64,000 nt of DNA from Phyllobacterium calauticae (GTDB taxonomy: Bacteria; Pseudomonadota; Alphaproteobacteria; Rhizobiales; Rhizobiaceae): contig NZ_JAGENB010000005.1 in the NCBI RefSeq assembly GCF_019991125.1, positions 62,001 to 126,000 of the forward strand, read 5' to 3'. Below the pieces are notes generated by a model. It was not told the origin of the DNA. It saw only the letters and a program-made list of their open reading frames with translations, and did no database searches. This document shows, in pieces, positions 16,678 to 26,669 of this stretch. Position 1 is the first letter of the stretch; each line of letters starts with the position of its first letter. The position numbers were made by a program, and so were the translations under genes.

Positions 16678-17508
16678 TTATTCGCCTTTCTCGAAATCGG
16701 TGCTGCGGGTGATCGTTTCCCAGGCATCGATCTCATCGACAATCTGATCCAGTTTGCTTCGGGCACGGCGCAGCGCATCACTGCCGAGCAGCAGATGAAG
16801 AGGTGGATTGTCGGCACGAACCAGGGTGATGATCACTTGTGCTGCGCGATCTGGATTGCCCAGCTGTCGACCCGCGACGGAATCGAAGGCGGCAGAACTC
16901 CGTCCGATCGTCTCGGCATAGGCAGCGTCTTCGGCGTCGCTTTTGCGTATTGAGTGAGACGAAAGGAAGTCCGTCCTGAATGCGCCAGGGGCGATGGCCG
17001 TTATTTTGATACCAAGCGGTGCGACCTCCAAAGCCAAGGCTGATGAAAGGCCTTCAAGCGCATATTTGGCGGCAGCATAAACGGCCGATCCGGTGGTTGG
17101 CGCGCGCCCGGCAATCGAGGTGATGTTGATGATGTGACCATGGCGCTGCGCGCGGAGGTAAGGCAATGCCGTCCGGATGATCCGGAACGGTGCAAAAACA
17201 TCGACTGCAAACAGTCTCTCGACATCCGCATCCGATGCCTTCTCCAATGCACCCAGCAGCCCGTATCCGGCATTGTTTACGATGACGTCGATCTCGCCCG
17301 CTATTTCAAAAGCTTTTGCTACGCTGGCAGCTGCGGCTTGGCCGTCGATCAGATCAACATTCAGGACATGCAACGTGCCGCGATCATGATCAAGTTCGAA
17401 CGGTCCCGCACGAACTGTCCCAATCACAGTATCTCCCTCTGCCAGTGCTGCCGCGGCAAGTGCCTTGCCAAGGCCACGCGAAATTCCTGTGATGAACCAA
17501 GTTGTCAT
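16678..17508 (-). CDS. Short-chain dehydrogenase/reductase
   Basis: 276-residue classical SDR. The nucleotide-binding motif TGISRGLG (residues 7-14), NNAGYG (near 83), catalytic Ser in NITSIAG (near 130) and YAAAKYALEG (Tyr-x3-Lys near 144) are all present. It reduces or oxidises an unknown carbonyl/alcohol with NAD(P). The gene is divergent from a LysR regulator at 17621, with about 112 bp between starts; this suggests the regulator controls it. Substrate unknown. Confidence 0.9.
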   Translation of the reverse strand: MTTWFITGISRGLGKALAAAALAEGDTVIGTVRAGPFELDHDRGTLHVLNVDLIDGQAAAASVAKAFEIAGEIDVIVNNAGYGLLGALEKASDADVERLFAVDVFAPFRIIRTALPYLRAQRHGHIINITSIAGRAPTTGSAVYAAAKYALEGLSSALALEVAPLGIKITAIAPGAFRTDFLSSHSIRKSDAEDAAYAETIGRSSAAFDSVAGRQLGNPDRAAQVIITLVRADNPPLHLLLGSDALRRARSKLDQIVDEIDAWETITRSTDFEKGE

Positions 17509-17620
17509 TTTTTATCCTTTTCAATGAACCAAAGAGAAAATGACAGAAAGGTTGTGCCTTTATAATACGCCAAGAAATTACAGTGCTTGTTAGTTCAGCT
17601 AAGTAATGTACGGTGGTGAA

Positions 17621-18526
17621 ATGGACATCCTGCTCGCCGGACATGACTACAATCAGCTTCGCGCCTTCATTGCCGTCGCTGAATTTCTGAGCTTCTCCCG
17701 GGCCGCCGACAGCCTCGGCGTCTCCCCTTCAGCACTGAGCCAGATGGTGCGCAGTTTCGAGGAGAGGGTGGAGATGCGCCTCCTCCACCGGACGACGCGA
17801 AATGTGTCATTGACGGAGGCCGGTGAGAATCTGCTTCAGCGGGTCAGGCCCGCGGCGTTTGAACTCGGAAGCGCAGTCGCACAGGCTCGCCGTTCGGGAG
17901 AAAATCCCGCCGGTACGGTAAAGGTGCATTCATTCCGATCCGCAGCCCGAAAACACATCGAACCGATTCTTGCCAGCTTTACCCAACGCTATCCCGAAGT
18001 GCTGCTCGACATTACGGTCGATGACGAGGTCATTGACATCGTCGCTGGCGGTTTCGACGTGGGCTTGCGCATAGGAGAGGTAATTGAACGCGACATGATC
18101 GCCGTTCGTCTGGGATCCGAGCTTCGGCAGGTGGTGGTGGCGACGCCTGATTACCTTGCGCGTCATGGATATCCGGAGCACCCGCGCGATCTCATCAGTC
18201 ATCGTTGCATACGTTGGCGCTGGCCGGGCCGGGCCACGCCTTACGCTTGGGAATTCTTCGAGAATGAAACCTGGTTCAGTGTCTCCGTCGAAGGTCCATT
18301 GATCTTCAGTGACAAGGAAATGGCACTGGGTGCCACTCTCAAAGGAATCGGGATCGGTTTTCCGATCGAGGACACCGTTGTCGACCACATTGCCGAAGGC
18401 AGGCTCGTCAGCCTGCTGGATCCATGGTGCGCTCCGTTTCCAGGGCTATTCCTGTGCTATCCCAGGCAGCGTCATATGGCACCTGCGCTGCGGGTTTTCA
18501 TCGATGCCGTGCGTGCTGGCGCCTGA
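17621..18526 (+). CDS. LysR-family regulator, divergent from SDR
   Basis: 301 residues with an N-terminal winged helix-turn-helix (FIAVAEFLSFSRAADSLGVS, about residues 13-32) and a C-terminal substrate-binding domain. The group resembles the large set of LysR regulators paired with NADP-dependent oxidoreductases. ATG at 17621 follows GGTGG; an ATG at 17606 in the same frame lacks a binding site. It is expected to act in the 112-bp gap shared with the SDR gene. Confidence 0.9.
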   Translation: MDILLAGHDYNQLRAFIAVAEFLSFSRAADSLGVSPSALSQMVRSFEERVEMRLLHRTTRNVSLTEAGENLLQRVRPAAFELGSAVAQARRSGENPAGTVKVHSFRSAARKHIEPILASFTQRYPEVLLDITVDDEVIDIVAGGFDVGLRIGEVIERDMIAVRLGSELRQVVVATPDYLARHGYPEHPRDLISHRCIRWRWPGRATPYAWEFFENETWFSVSVEGPLIFSDKEMALGATLKGIGIGFPIEDTVVDHIAEGRLVSLLDPWCAPFPGLFLCYPRQRHMAPALRVFIDAVRAGA

Positions 18527-18634
18527 ATGCTCAGTTTCTGCCAGCGGTCCGCATACCACCGCCTCGTCACATGGTTGTAACGCGATTGGCGCATAGGCGG
18601 TGCCAAAGATCGAAAAGCATTGTAAAAGCGGCGC

Positions 18635-19672
18635 ATGACCGACATTCACATCCAGAATCTGACCAAGCGCTTCGGCGAGACGGTTGCTCTCAGAAATATC
18701 TCCATCGATTTCCCCGCAGGGTCTTTTACCTCGCTGCTGGGACCCTCCGGTTGCGGCAAGACCACTCTCCTGCGTCTGATTGCCGGGTTCGAGGCACCCG
18801 ACGATGGCGCCATTGATTTTGGCGACGAGCGGATCGCCGATGCGCGCCGCCAGAAAACGCCGGAGGAGCGCGGTGTCGGCGTGGTCTTCCAGTCCTATGC
18901 CCTGTGGCCGCATATGAATGTTGCCGAGAATGTCGCCTACCCGCTGAAGACCCGGAAGGTTGCCAAGGCCGAGATCGCGCAGCGCGTCAAAACGGTGCTG
19001 GAAAGCGTCAGTCTCGGCAGTTTCGCCGATCGGCGGATCGAGGAACTTTCGGGCGGCCAGCGGCAACGCGTTGCCCTCGCCCGCTGTCTGGTTGCCGACG
19101 CGAAAATCATCCTTTTCGATGAACCGCTTGCCAATCTCGACATGCATTTGCGCGCTTCGATGATCGAGGCTTTTCGGGATATCCATCGGCGCACCCGTGC
19201 GACGATCGTTTATGTCACGCATGACCAATCGGAAGCGCTGGCGCTCTCCGACCGCATCGCGGTGATGAGTGCCGGCAACATCCTGCAAATCGCTGCACCG
19301 GTGGAGGTCTATCACTCCCCTGCGGATCAGCGCGTGGCCGGATTTATCGGCCGCGGCACGCCGGTTTCCGGCACGGTTGTCGAGAGGCAGGCGTCATCGG
19401 CTCTCGTTGATGTGGCGGGGTATCGTCTTGCAGCGCGGGGCGTTGCCGATGGCTCCGACGCAATCAAGCTGCTGCTGCGCCCCGAAGCTCTCCGTCTCGC
19501 CGATGACGGGCTTGCTGCCACAGTACAGGAAAGCACTTATCGCGGTGCCGTCTACGAAACCCGGCTTGAACTGGCCAACGGCGAGCGCCTGACGCTCGAC
19601 AGCCCCTCGGCGCTGCGCATTGGTGAAACCGTGCACGTCGCCATTGCCGACGCCTGGATTATTCCCGGCTGA
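18635..19672 (+). CDS. ABC importer ATPase (FbpC/PotA type)
   Basis: 345 residues: ATPase domain with Walker A GPSGCGKTT (near residue 38), signature LSGGQRQR (near 136), Walker B IILFDEP and switch His in VTHDQSEAL, followed by a TOBE-like C-terminal domain (about 250-340). It belongs to the iron(III)/aminoethylphosphonate/polyamine class. It converges on the permease gene at 19674-21425 with a gap of a single base, so the importer is split over two strands. It probably serves that permease. Confidence 0.9.
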   Translation: MTDIHIQNLTKRFGETVALRNISIDFPAGSFTSLLGPSGCGKTTLLRLIAGFEAPDDGAIDFGDERIADARRQKTPEERGVGVVFQSYALWPHMNVAENVAYPLKTRKVAKAEIAQRVKTVLESVSLGSFADRRIEELSGGQRQRVALARCLVADAKIILFDEPLANLDMHLRASMIEAFRDIHRRTRATIVYVTHDQSEALALSDRIAVMSAGNILQIAAPVEVYHSPADQRVAGFIGRGTPVSGTVVERQASSALVDVAGYRLAARGVADGSDAIKLLLRPEALRLADDGLAATVQESTYRGAVYETRLELANGERLTLDSPSALRIGETVHVAIADAWIIPG

Positions 19673-19673
19673 T

Positions 19674-21425
19674 CTACCGCCAGGGCAATACACCAGGCGG
19701 GAGCTTTTTGCCGAGACGGTCGAGAACCGCCAAAAGTGCCACGACAATCAGGATTGTCGTCACGGCAATGGCCGCCGCATGGGTACCAAGCCCAGCCTCT
19801 TCGAGGCTGAACAACACGACGCCGAGTGTTTCATGCCCGCTTGACCAAAGCAGTGCCGAGACCGTCAATTCGTTGAATGCGCTCATGAAGACAAGCAGGG
19901 CCCCGGCAACCGCTGCGGGTGCGGTCAGTGGGCCGGTGATTGTCATGAGACGGCGCAGCGGACTGGCACCGGACACGGCGGCCGCTTCATTGAGATCGCG
20001 CGATAGTTGCCCGATTGCCGTTGTGACCGGTTTCATGGCCAGGGCGAAGAAGCGCATGAGATAGGCAACCAGGATGATCCACACGGTACCGTAGAGGCTG
20101 CCGATCAATGGCAGCGGGCGCAGGAACAGCAAAATGCAGGCAATGGCAAGCACAATGCCCGGCAAGGCATAGGGCAGTTCGATGGTCCCATGCAGGATGC
20201 GTTGCGATAGACGCGAGAAGCGCTCCAGCCCCACAGCAACCGGAATGGATCCCACCGCGAGAATGAGAGCGGCGGCGCCAGCAAGAGTGGCCGAGTTCCA
20301 GAAGGCGCGGCTGGTGGATGCCTGCCGGAACAGTACTTCCTCGAAATTGGAGAATGTCAGGGTGGACCAGTTGAGCGGGACGCCGAAAGACGGGATCAAT
20401 GCCGTGGTTATGAGGGCAAGCACCGGCAGGATCAGCATGAACAGGATGGCGACCCAGCCAAGAGCGGCGAACAGCCAGCGGTAGCGGCCAAGGGCAAAGC
20501 GCGCGGGTGTTCCCGTGGTAAATCGGTGGTTGACCTTCTTGAGTGCCAGGGCCTGCAGGACGACACCAAGCAAGGCGAGCATGGCAATAAGGACGGAGAG
20601 CGCTGCAACCTGCGGCAGCACGCTGGGACCAAAACTGGCGATACGCTGGTAGATCATCGTCGTCAGGGTGAGATAGTTGACCGGCATGCCAAGCAGGGCG
20701 GGAATGCCGAAATTGCCAACACCCGACACGAAGGCAAGCGCCGTGGCAGCAACGAGATAGGGCCGTACCATCGGCAGGATGATCGTCAGGAGCACGCGCA
20801 GCGGCGATGATCCGGAAGAACGCGCCGCCTCGACCAGATCGCGGGGGACGCGAGTGAGCCCTGCCCGCAAGGTGATGAAAACAATGGGTGCATGCTGGAT
20901 GGCATAGAGCAGGATGATGCCATTGCGACCGAGCAGCGGATTGGACGTGCCCGGCGGTGGTGCAAGACCGAAAGCACCAAGCAGCGTGCTGGATGGCCCG
21001 AACAGGTGCAGCCATGACAGAGCCATCACCTGTGGCGCGATCATCAACGGCAGCAGCAGCAGGAAACCGAGGGTCTTGCGCCCCGGCAGGTCGGTCATGG
21101 CAATGCCGATGGCAAAAGGCGCGCCAACCACAAGGGCGAGCAGCGCGCCGAAGAAGGCCGTATCCAGGGTGTTGAGCGTGGCCCGCATGACCGAGGCACT
21201 GGAAAGCCGCCCGGCCATGGCGGCAAGATCAATCTCGCCGCCGGGTGCGACGGCTGTCACCAGCAGCCGCAGCATCGGCAAAAAGCTTAAGGCAAAGATG
21301 ATGGCGAGAACCAGCACGGCGGACAATCCGCCATCCTGCCGGAAATAACGCCACAACCTGTATGCCGGGGAACCCGCATGTGTGGATGCGGGTCTGGCAT
21401 TGTCTATGGAATGTGTAATGGCCAA
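19674..21425 (-). CDS. ABC importer permease, two fused domains (Fe3+/phosphonate type)
   Basis: 583-residue inner-membrane protein with about 12 hydrophobic segments and two BPD_transp_1 domains, each with its EAA loop (EAARSSGSSPLRVLLTIILP near 210 and EAAAVSGASPLRRLMTITGP near 490). This FbpB-like fusion forms the whole channel. The reading frame starts at a TTG (21425), 6 bp after the stop of the binding-protein gene; there is no nearby in-frame ATG. Substrate not evident. Confidence 0.88.
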   Translation of the reverse strand: MAITHSIDNARPASTHAGSPAYRLWRYFRQDGGLSAVLVLAIIFALSFLPMLRLLVTAVAPGGEIDLAAMAGRLSSASVMRATLNTLDTAFFGALLALVVGAPFAIGIAMTDLPGRKTLGFLLLLPLMIAPQVMALSWLHLFGPSSTLLGAFGLAPPPGTSNPLLGRNGIILLYAIQHAPIVFITLRAGLTRVPRDLVEAARSSGSSPLRVLLTIILPMVRPYLVAATALAFVSGVGNFGIPALLGMPVNYLTLTTMIYQRIASFGPSVLPQVAALSVLIAMLALLGVVLQALALKKVNHRFTTGTPARFALGRYRWLFAALGWVAILFMLILPVLALITTALIPSFGVPLNWSTLTFSNFEEVLFRQASTSRAFWNSATLAGAAALILAVGSIPVAVGLERFSRLSQRILHGTIELPYALPGIVLAIACILLFLRPLPLIGSLYGTVWIILVAYLMRFFALAMKPVTTAIGQLSRDLNEAAAVSGASPLRRLMTITGPLTAPAAVAGALLVFMSAFNELTVSALLWSSGHETLGVVLFSLEEAGLGTHAAAIAVTTILIVVALLAVLDRLGKKLPPGVLPWR

Positions 21426-21431
21426 AGGCGT

Positions 21432-22406
21432 TTACTGCCCCATCACTTCGCTGAACTTTTCCTTGTTCTTGGTCTCGTTGGCGAGCGCGCCGGCGGCGTC
21501 GAACTTCATGACCTTGATCGAGGCGCGGTCCGGATAGCCCGCCGGCAAGGCAACGTCGGCACTCGCGGGGATATAGCCCATCTTGGCTGCGAGCTCCTGA
21601 CCGTCCTTCGACAGGAGGAAGTTGATGAAGGCTTTTGCCGCTTCCGGATTTTTCGCCGTCGACAGGATGCCGGCCGGCTCGGTGACAGCCGAAACGCCTT
21701 CCTTCGGGAACACGAACTCGACCGGAGCGCCCTTGGCCTTCTCGCGGATCGGCATGTAGTCGACGATCATGCCATAGAGCTTGTCGCCGCCGCTGACTGC
21801 TTTGAGGATATCGCCATTGCCGCCCGCAGCCTGCGCGCCATTCTTGGCCAGCTCGGCATAATAGTCCCAACCCTGTTTGAGATTTTCGGTGAGCGTAACG
21901 GTGTGGATCAGGGCGGCACCCGATGTCAGCGGACTTGGCATGGTGACAAGACCTTTGGCTTCCGGCTTGGCGAGATCGGCCCAGCTCGTCGGCACAAACG
22001 GTGCCTTTGTGTTGTAGACAATGCCTGTCGTGATCAGCTTGGTGGAGAAGTAGGTGCCGTCCTTGTCAATGAGCGCGGCGTCGATACCCGAAGTCTTTGC
22101 GTCCTTGAAGGGCAGCAGGCGGCCTTCCTTCTTCAAGCCTTCCATCGTCACCACATCGGCAATCAGCAGAACGTCGGGCTGCGGCTGGCCGGCTTCGATT
22201 TCGGCGCGCAGCTTGGCCATGATCTTGGGCGTTCCGTCGCGCACCCATTCAACCTTGATACCGGGGTTCTTTGCCATGAATGCATCGGCGGTTTGCTGCG
22301 CATCGGTGTTGGGCTGGCTGGTATAGAGGACAAGTTTGCCATCTGCGGCAAACACCGGCTGAAGACCGGCGGCAAGCAAAACGGAAACGATGAGAATGCG
22401 GCGCAT
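21432..22406 (-). CDS. ABC importer periplasmic binding protein (Fe3+/aminoethylphosphonate type)
   Basis: 324 residues with a signal peptide (1-21, FAADG) and a type II binding-protein fold starting LVLYTSQPNTDAQQTADAFMAKNPGIKVEW in pieces after residue 25. The fold and neighbours fit iron(III), thiamine or 2-aminoethylphosphonate importers. The Tyr-Tyr iron-binding pair of FbpA is not evident, so iron is not assured. ATG at 22406 follows AAGGGG. Operon with the permease. Confidence 0.87.
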   Translation of the reverse strand: MRRILIVSVLLAAGLQPVFAADGKLVLYTSQPNTDAQQTADAFMAKNPGIKVEWVRDGTPKIMAKLRAEIEAGQPQPDVLLIADVVTMEGLKKEGRLLPFKDAKTSGIDAALIDKDGTYFSTKLITTGIVYNTKAPFVPTSWADLAKPEAKGLVTMPSPLTSGAALIHTVTLTENLKQGWDYYAELAKNGAQAAGGNGDILKAVSGGDKLYGMIVDYMPIREKAKGAPVEFVFPKEGVSAVTEPAGILSTAKNPEAAKAFINFLLSKDGQELAAKMGYIPASADVALPAGYPDRASIKVMKFDAAGALANETKNKEKFSEVMGQ

Positions 22407-22640
22407 GATAACCCCTTTTGTCAGGACGAGATGAACCCGCTTTGATTTTTGCAGGCTCATAATGATCGGTCACCCCTATACAAGCCGGATAACGGTTCTA
22501 TGACATCTAGACAAAAGTTGTAAGGTTTTCATCGGGTGAATTGGCTTGGAAAACCCCGTCAAAATTTTTTACTTGTCATCCCGCTGTTATAAACAGACAG
22601 TACAAAGAAAAAATTGCACAGCTGCGCAATGGGATGGAAA

Positions 22641-23750
22641 ATGACTGAACCTGCTTTCCTCAAAGTCGAGCGAATGAGCGTGGGGTATGGCCCGACGACA
22701 GTACTCGACAATCTAGACCTCGACATTCACAAGGGTGAATTCGTGGCGCTTCTCGGCTCGTCCGGTTGCGGCAAGACAACGCTTCTGCGGACGATTGCCG
22801 GCTTCTCCAAGCCGTTCAGCGGTTCCATCCAGGTTGCGAACCGCGATGTCACCCAGATGCCGCCGGACAAGCGCGGTATGGCGCTGGTGTTCCAGTCCTA
22901 TGCGCTGTGGCCGCACATGACCGTTGCCCAGAATATCGGCTATGGGCTGAAGCTGCAGAAGCGCTCCAAGGATGTCATCGACGCGCGGGTCAACGAAATG
23001 CAGAACCTGCTTGGCCTTGGCGGTCTCGGCGCACGCAAGCCGGCTCAGCTTTCCGGCGGGCAGCGCCAGCGCGTGGCGCTCGGCCGGGCGCTGGCCATCG
23101 ATCCGGAAATCCTGCTGCTGGATGAGCCGCTTTCCAACCTCGATGCCCGTATCCGCCTGACGGTACGCCACGAGATACGGTCGCTGCAAAAGCGGCTTGG
23201 CATCACCGCCATTCACGTCACGCACGACCGCGAGGAAGCCATGGTGATGGCTGACCGTATCGTCATCATGAATGCCGGGCGGATCGAGCAGCAGGGAACG
23301 CCGGAGGACGTCTACAACAAGCCTGCATCGCTGTTCGTTGCTGCGTTCATGGGCGCGGAAAATGTTCTGTCCATGCAGGCGCGTGTCAACGGCGCGCAGA
23401 TTGAACTGGCGGAAGGCGCGTTCAATCCCTCGACGGTCACGGCATTGTCGGGCCGCGCGCTTGCCAGCGGGCCGGTGCAGCTGCGTTTTCGTGCCGAAGC
23501 CGCCCGCCTTGCCGGCCGCGGCGATACGGTTTCCGCCGAGCCGGGTGCGCTCGAATTGCGCGGCCGGATTGCCAGCGTCAGCTATCCCGGCGGTCATTGG
23601 CGCCATGCCGTGCGTCTGGGCAATGACGAAATCCTAGTCGATGCGGATACCGCCTTTGCCGAGGGAGAAACCGTCAAGGTGCATATCCCCGCGCATTCGC
23701 TTTTCATTTTCAACGCGCCGCAGGTTGCTGCGGCCGCACATGCCCATTGA
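22641..23750 (+). CDS. ABC importer ATPase (PotA/UgpC type)
   Basis: 369 residues: Walker A GSSGCGKTT (near 41), LSGGQRQR (near 138), Walker B ILLLDEP and VTHDREEAM, then a TOBE_2-like domain (about 280-360). First gene of the importer operon running to 28507. Divergent from the previous importer with 234 bp between starts. ATG at 22641 follows GGATGGAAA; ATGs at 22629 and 22614 are alternatives. Class: spermidine/putrescine, iron or glycerol phosphate. Confidence 0.9.
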   Translation: MTEPAFLKVERMSVGYGPTTVLDNLDLDIHKGEFVALLGSSGCGKTTLLRTIAGFSKPFSGSIQVANRDVTQMPPDKRGMALVFQSYALWPHMTVAQNIGYGLKLQKRSKDVIDARVNEMQNLLGLGGLGARKPAQLSGGQRQRVALGRALAIDPEILLLDEPLSNLDARIRLTVRHEIRSLQKRLGITAIHVTHDREEAMVMADRIVIMNAGRIEQQGTPEDVYNKPASLFVAAFMGAENVLSMQARVNGAQIELAEGAFNPSTVTALSGRALASGPVQLRFRAEAARLAGRGDTVSAEPGALELRGRIASVSYPGGHWRHAVRLGNDEILVDADTAFAEGETVKVHIPAHSLFIFNAPQVAAAAHAH

Positions 23751-23826
23751 GGACAGGTCGCCGGTCCGCCGGCCCCTGCCCCATAGACTGCCAAAACAAA
23801 ACATCCATGCTCAACGGGAGTTCACG

Positions 23827-24963
23827 ATGAAAACGTTACTACAGGCTTCACTTATCCTCGGACTGGCAGCCACACCTGCGGCTGCCGGTGACCTCACCGT
23901 GTTGACGGCGGGTGACCAGAACATGGTCGATTACGTCAATGATTACCTCGCCCCGATCTTCGAAAAGGAAAATCCGGGCACCAAGGTGCGGGTTGTCGGC
24001 ACGGGCCCCGGCGATGCCGGTTCGCAGAAGATCGTCGAGCGGTTCGACGCGCAGGCCAAGGCCAACACGGAAAAATGGGATGCTGACGTGGCCGTCGTCC
24101 ACGAGAAGTTCGCCGGTCCCATGGTCAAGGAAGGCTATCTGGAATCCTATCGTGCAAAGATTCCTTCCGGCGTAATGGTGACAAGCGACAAGGCAAAAAT
24201 GGCGCTTGGCGCCAATGTCGACGGTTATGTCATGCCGATGTTCTCCAGCCAGACTGCTATCGCCTACAACCCTGCGCTGATCCCCAACCCGCCGAAGAGC
24301 TATGAAGAGCTGGTTGCCTGGGCCAAGAAGAACCCGAAGCAGTTCGGTTACAACGGCATCAAGGGCGGCGCCTCGGGTGTCAGCTTCGTCATGGGCTGGA
24401 TTTATGCCTTCGGCGATGGCGATGCCAAGAAGCTGATGAACGGTCCGTTCGAAGAAGCAGAAACCAAGAAGTGGGACAAGGCATTTGCTGGTCTGAAAGA
24501 TTTCACCACCAATGCCACCCTGACGCCGGGCAATGCCGGAACGCTCGACATGCTGAGCCGCGGCGAAATCGCCATGGGCCCGGTCTGGGTTGATATGTTC
24601 TATTCCTGGAAAGCAGACGGCAAGCTGCCGCCGGAAATGAAGCTGTTCCTGCCTGCTCCCGGCATGCCCGGTCAGCCGATGCACTATGTCATCCCTGCCA
24701 AGAGCCCGAACACGGCGCTGGCTGAAAAGTTCGTTGCCCTTGCCACCAGCCCGAAGGTTCAGGCTGAAGGCATCGTCAAGCGCTTCAACTGGTACCCTGG
24801 CATCGATGCGAAATATGTGCAGTCGGAACTCGACAAAGCCAGCTGGGACAAGCTCTTCATCGATATTTCCCCGGAAGATCTTGCCACCAAGGCAAAGCCC
24901 TTCCCGATTGCCAAGTACAATTCGGCAATTCTCGAAGCATATGAGCGCAATGTAGCCAACTAA
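23827..24963 (+). CDS. ABC importer periplasmic binding protein
   Basis: 378 residues with a signal peptide (1-21, AAAGD) and a type II binding-protein fold. Stretches such as LAPIFEKENPGTKVRVVG and GAGTLDMLSRGEIAMGPVWVDMF-like segments resemble binding proteins of putrescine, iron and phosphonate importers. Lysine-rich surface and high-quality Shine-Dalgarno (GGGAG) suggest good expression. Followed by two permease genes. The ligand is not evident; see the phosphodiesterase at 27734 for a hint. Confidence 0.87.
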   Translation: MKTLLQASLILGLAATPAAAGDLTVLTAGDQNMVDYVNDYLAPIFEKENPGTKVRVVGTGPGDAGSQKIVERFDAQAKANTEKWDADVAVVHEKFAGPMVKEGYLESYRAKIPSGVMVTSDKAKMALGANVDGYVMPMFSSQTAIAYNPALIPNPPKSYEELVAWAKKNPKQFGYNGIKGGASGVSFVMGWIYAFGDGDAKKLMNGPFEEAETKKWDKAFAGLKDFTTNATLTPGNAGTLDMLSRGEIAMGPVWVDMFYSWKADGKLPPEMKLFLPAPGMPGQPMHYVIPAKSPNTALAEKFVALATSPKVQAEGIVKRFNWYPGIDAKYVQSELDKASWDKLFIDISPEDLATKAKPFPIAKYNSAILEAYERNVAN

Positions 24964-25022
24964 TAGAGCGTGCCCTTCGGACCACCGGCGCACGCCGGTG
25001 GTCCCCTCCCCTCTTCTGGAAT

Positions 25023-25850
25023 ATGCCGATGCAGAAACGCCTTCTCGCCATTCTTCTCGTGATCCCGGCACTGGTCATGATCGTGCTGTTTTTCATCGTG
25101 CCGCTTGGCGCGTCGATTGTCGGCGCATTTGTTGTCGGCGATAGCTACGGCATCGGGAATTTTTCCAAATCCTTCGAGCTTTACTCCAGCGACATGATTT
25201 TCACGCTGCTGATTGTCGGCGTTTCCACCCTGCTGATCGGCTTTTTTTCGATCGCTATTGGCGGTTATCTCACGCTGGGCGAGAATCCGCGTGCTGTCGC
25301 CGTACTGCGCTGGCTCTACCGCTGGCCCATGTTCATTCCGTTTATTGTCGTCGGCCAGATCCTGCGCACATTCCTTGCCAAGAATGGCCTGATGAACAAT
25401 ATCCTTGTCAGCCTGGGCGTCCTGACGCCACTTCAAACGGTCGGCTTTCTTGACTGGCGCGGCATCGTCATCGCCTTCGTCTGGAAGCAGACACCATTCG
25501 TGACGCTGCTGGTCGCGGGCGCGATGGCCTCGCTGGATCGCAGCACCATTGAAGCCGCGCGCAATCTTGGCGCTTCGCGGCTGCGCATCCTCATCGAAAT
25601 CATTGTCCCGCAAATCGCGGGAACCCTGCTGGTCGGCCTTATCCTCTCCTTTGTCACCATGATGTCGGTGCTTTCGGTGCCGCTGATGATCAATGCGCAA
25701 TCCCCCACCATGCTGACCGCCGATATTGCGTTCCGCATCAATGCCCATGGCGATTACGGCGTTGCCAATGCGCTCGGCATGATATCGCTGCTGCTGACGG
25801 CCGGTGTCGCCCTGGTCTATCTGCGCCAGTCGGTGAAGGAGCGTTCGTGA
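25023..25850 (+). CDS. ABC importer permease 1
   Basis: 275-residue inner-membrane permease (BPD_transp_1) with about six hydrophobic segments and an EAA loop EAARNLGASRLRILIEIIVPQ near residue 178. Pairs with the next gene to form a heterodimeric channel. Start may be ATG 25023 or ATG 25029; the second has better spacing from TGGA. Its stop shares one base with the next start. Confidence 0.9.
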   Translation: MPMQKRLLAILLVIPALVMIVLFFIVPLGASIVGAFVVGDSYGIGNFSKSFELYSSDMIFTLLIVGVSTLLIGFFSIAIGGYLTLGENPRAVAVLRWLYRWPMFIPFIVVGQILRTFLAKNGLMNNILVSLGVLTPLQTVGFLDWRGIVIAFVWKQTPFVTLLVAGAMASLDRSTIEAARNLGASRLRILIEIIVPQIAGTLLVGLILSFVTMMSVLSVPLMINAQSPTMLTADIAFRINAHGDYGVANALGMISLLLTAGVALVYLRQSVKERS

Positions 25851-26659
25851 TGGCCCGAATTGATTTTTGGTGGGTTCCCCGCGCGCTCGTCCTTGGCCTG
25901 CTTGCCTTTGTGATTTTCGGGCCGCTGACCAACCTCCTGCTGTGGACCGTCGCGGAGAAATGGTATTTTCCGCATATGCTGCCGCTGGAATATGGTTTCA
26001 GCTTCTGGCAGCGGGTGTTCTCGCCGCGCGGCAATGCCATGGAATCGCTGGTGACGAGCATTGTCGTGGCCAGCTTGACCGTGGTGGTGGCCCTCGCGCT
26101 GGCCGTTCCGGCCGGTTACGCGCTGTCGCGGCTGAAACTGCCGTTCCGCAGCCTGATCCTGCTCGCCTTCCTCATTCCGCAGGCTTTCCCCAATCTGCCC
26201 GTCTATGTGAACATCGCGCGGTTCTTCTACCAGATTGGCCTGAACGGCACGATCATGGGCGTGGTGCTGGTGCATGTCACGCACGGTCTCGTCTATGCGG
26301 TGTGGATTGCCACGGCAGCGTTCTCCGCCGTGCAGATCGATCTGGAGGAAGCCGCCCGGTCCATTGGTGCCGGTCCCCTGCGCGCCTTTCGTGACGTGAC
26401 CCTGCCTCTTGCGGCGCCCGGGCTTCTCGCCAGTGCTATTTTTGTGTTTCTGGAGTCGTTGGATGAGTTTACCGGCAGCTATTTCGTTGGCGCGCCCGAT
26501 GTGAACACGCTGCCGTTATTGCTTTATACGGCGGGGTCCGGCGGCAACTATCAGATTGCATCGATCACCGCGCTGCTGCTACTCATCCCGTCTATCGGCT
26601 TTATGCTGGTGGTGGAGCGATTCTTGCGCGCCGATGTGCTGTCCAAGGTTGGACACTAG
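25850..26659 (+). CDS. ABC importer permease 2
   Basis: 269-residue inner-membrane permease with six hydrophobic segments and an EAA loop (EAARSIGAGPLRAFRDVTLP near residue 168). ATG at 25850 overlaps the stop of permease 1 (TGATG) and has AAGGAG 8 nt upstream; a GTG one codon earlier is less likely. The LacI gene follows after 10 bp. Confidence 0.9.
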   Translation: MARIDFWWVPRALVLGLLAFVIFGPLTNLLLWTVAEKWYFPHMLPLEYGFSFWQRVFSPRGNAMESLVTSIVVASLTVVVALALAVPAGYALSRLKLPFRSLILLAFLIPQAFPNLPVYVNIARFFYQIGLNGTIMGVVLVHVTHGLVYAVWIATAAFSAVQIDLEEAARSIGAGPLRAFRDVTLPLAAPGLLASAIFVFLESLDEFTGSYFVGAPDVNTLPLLLYTAGSGGNYQIASITALLLLIPSIGFMLVVERFLRADVLSKVGH

Positions 26660-26669
26660 AGGAACAAGC

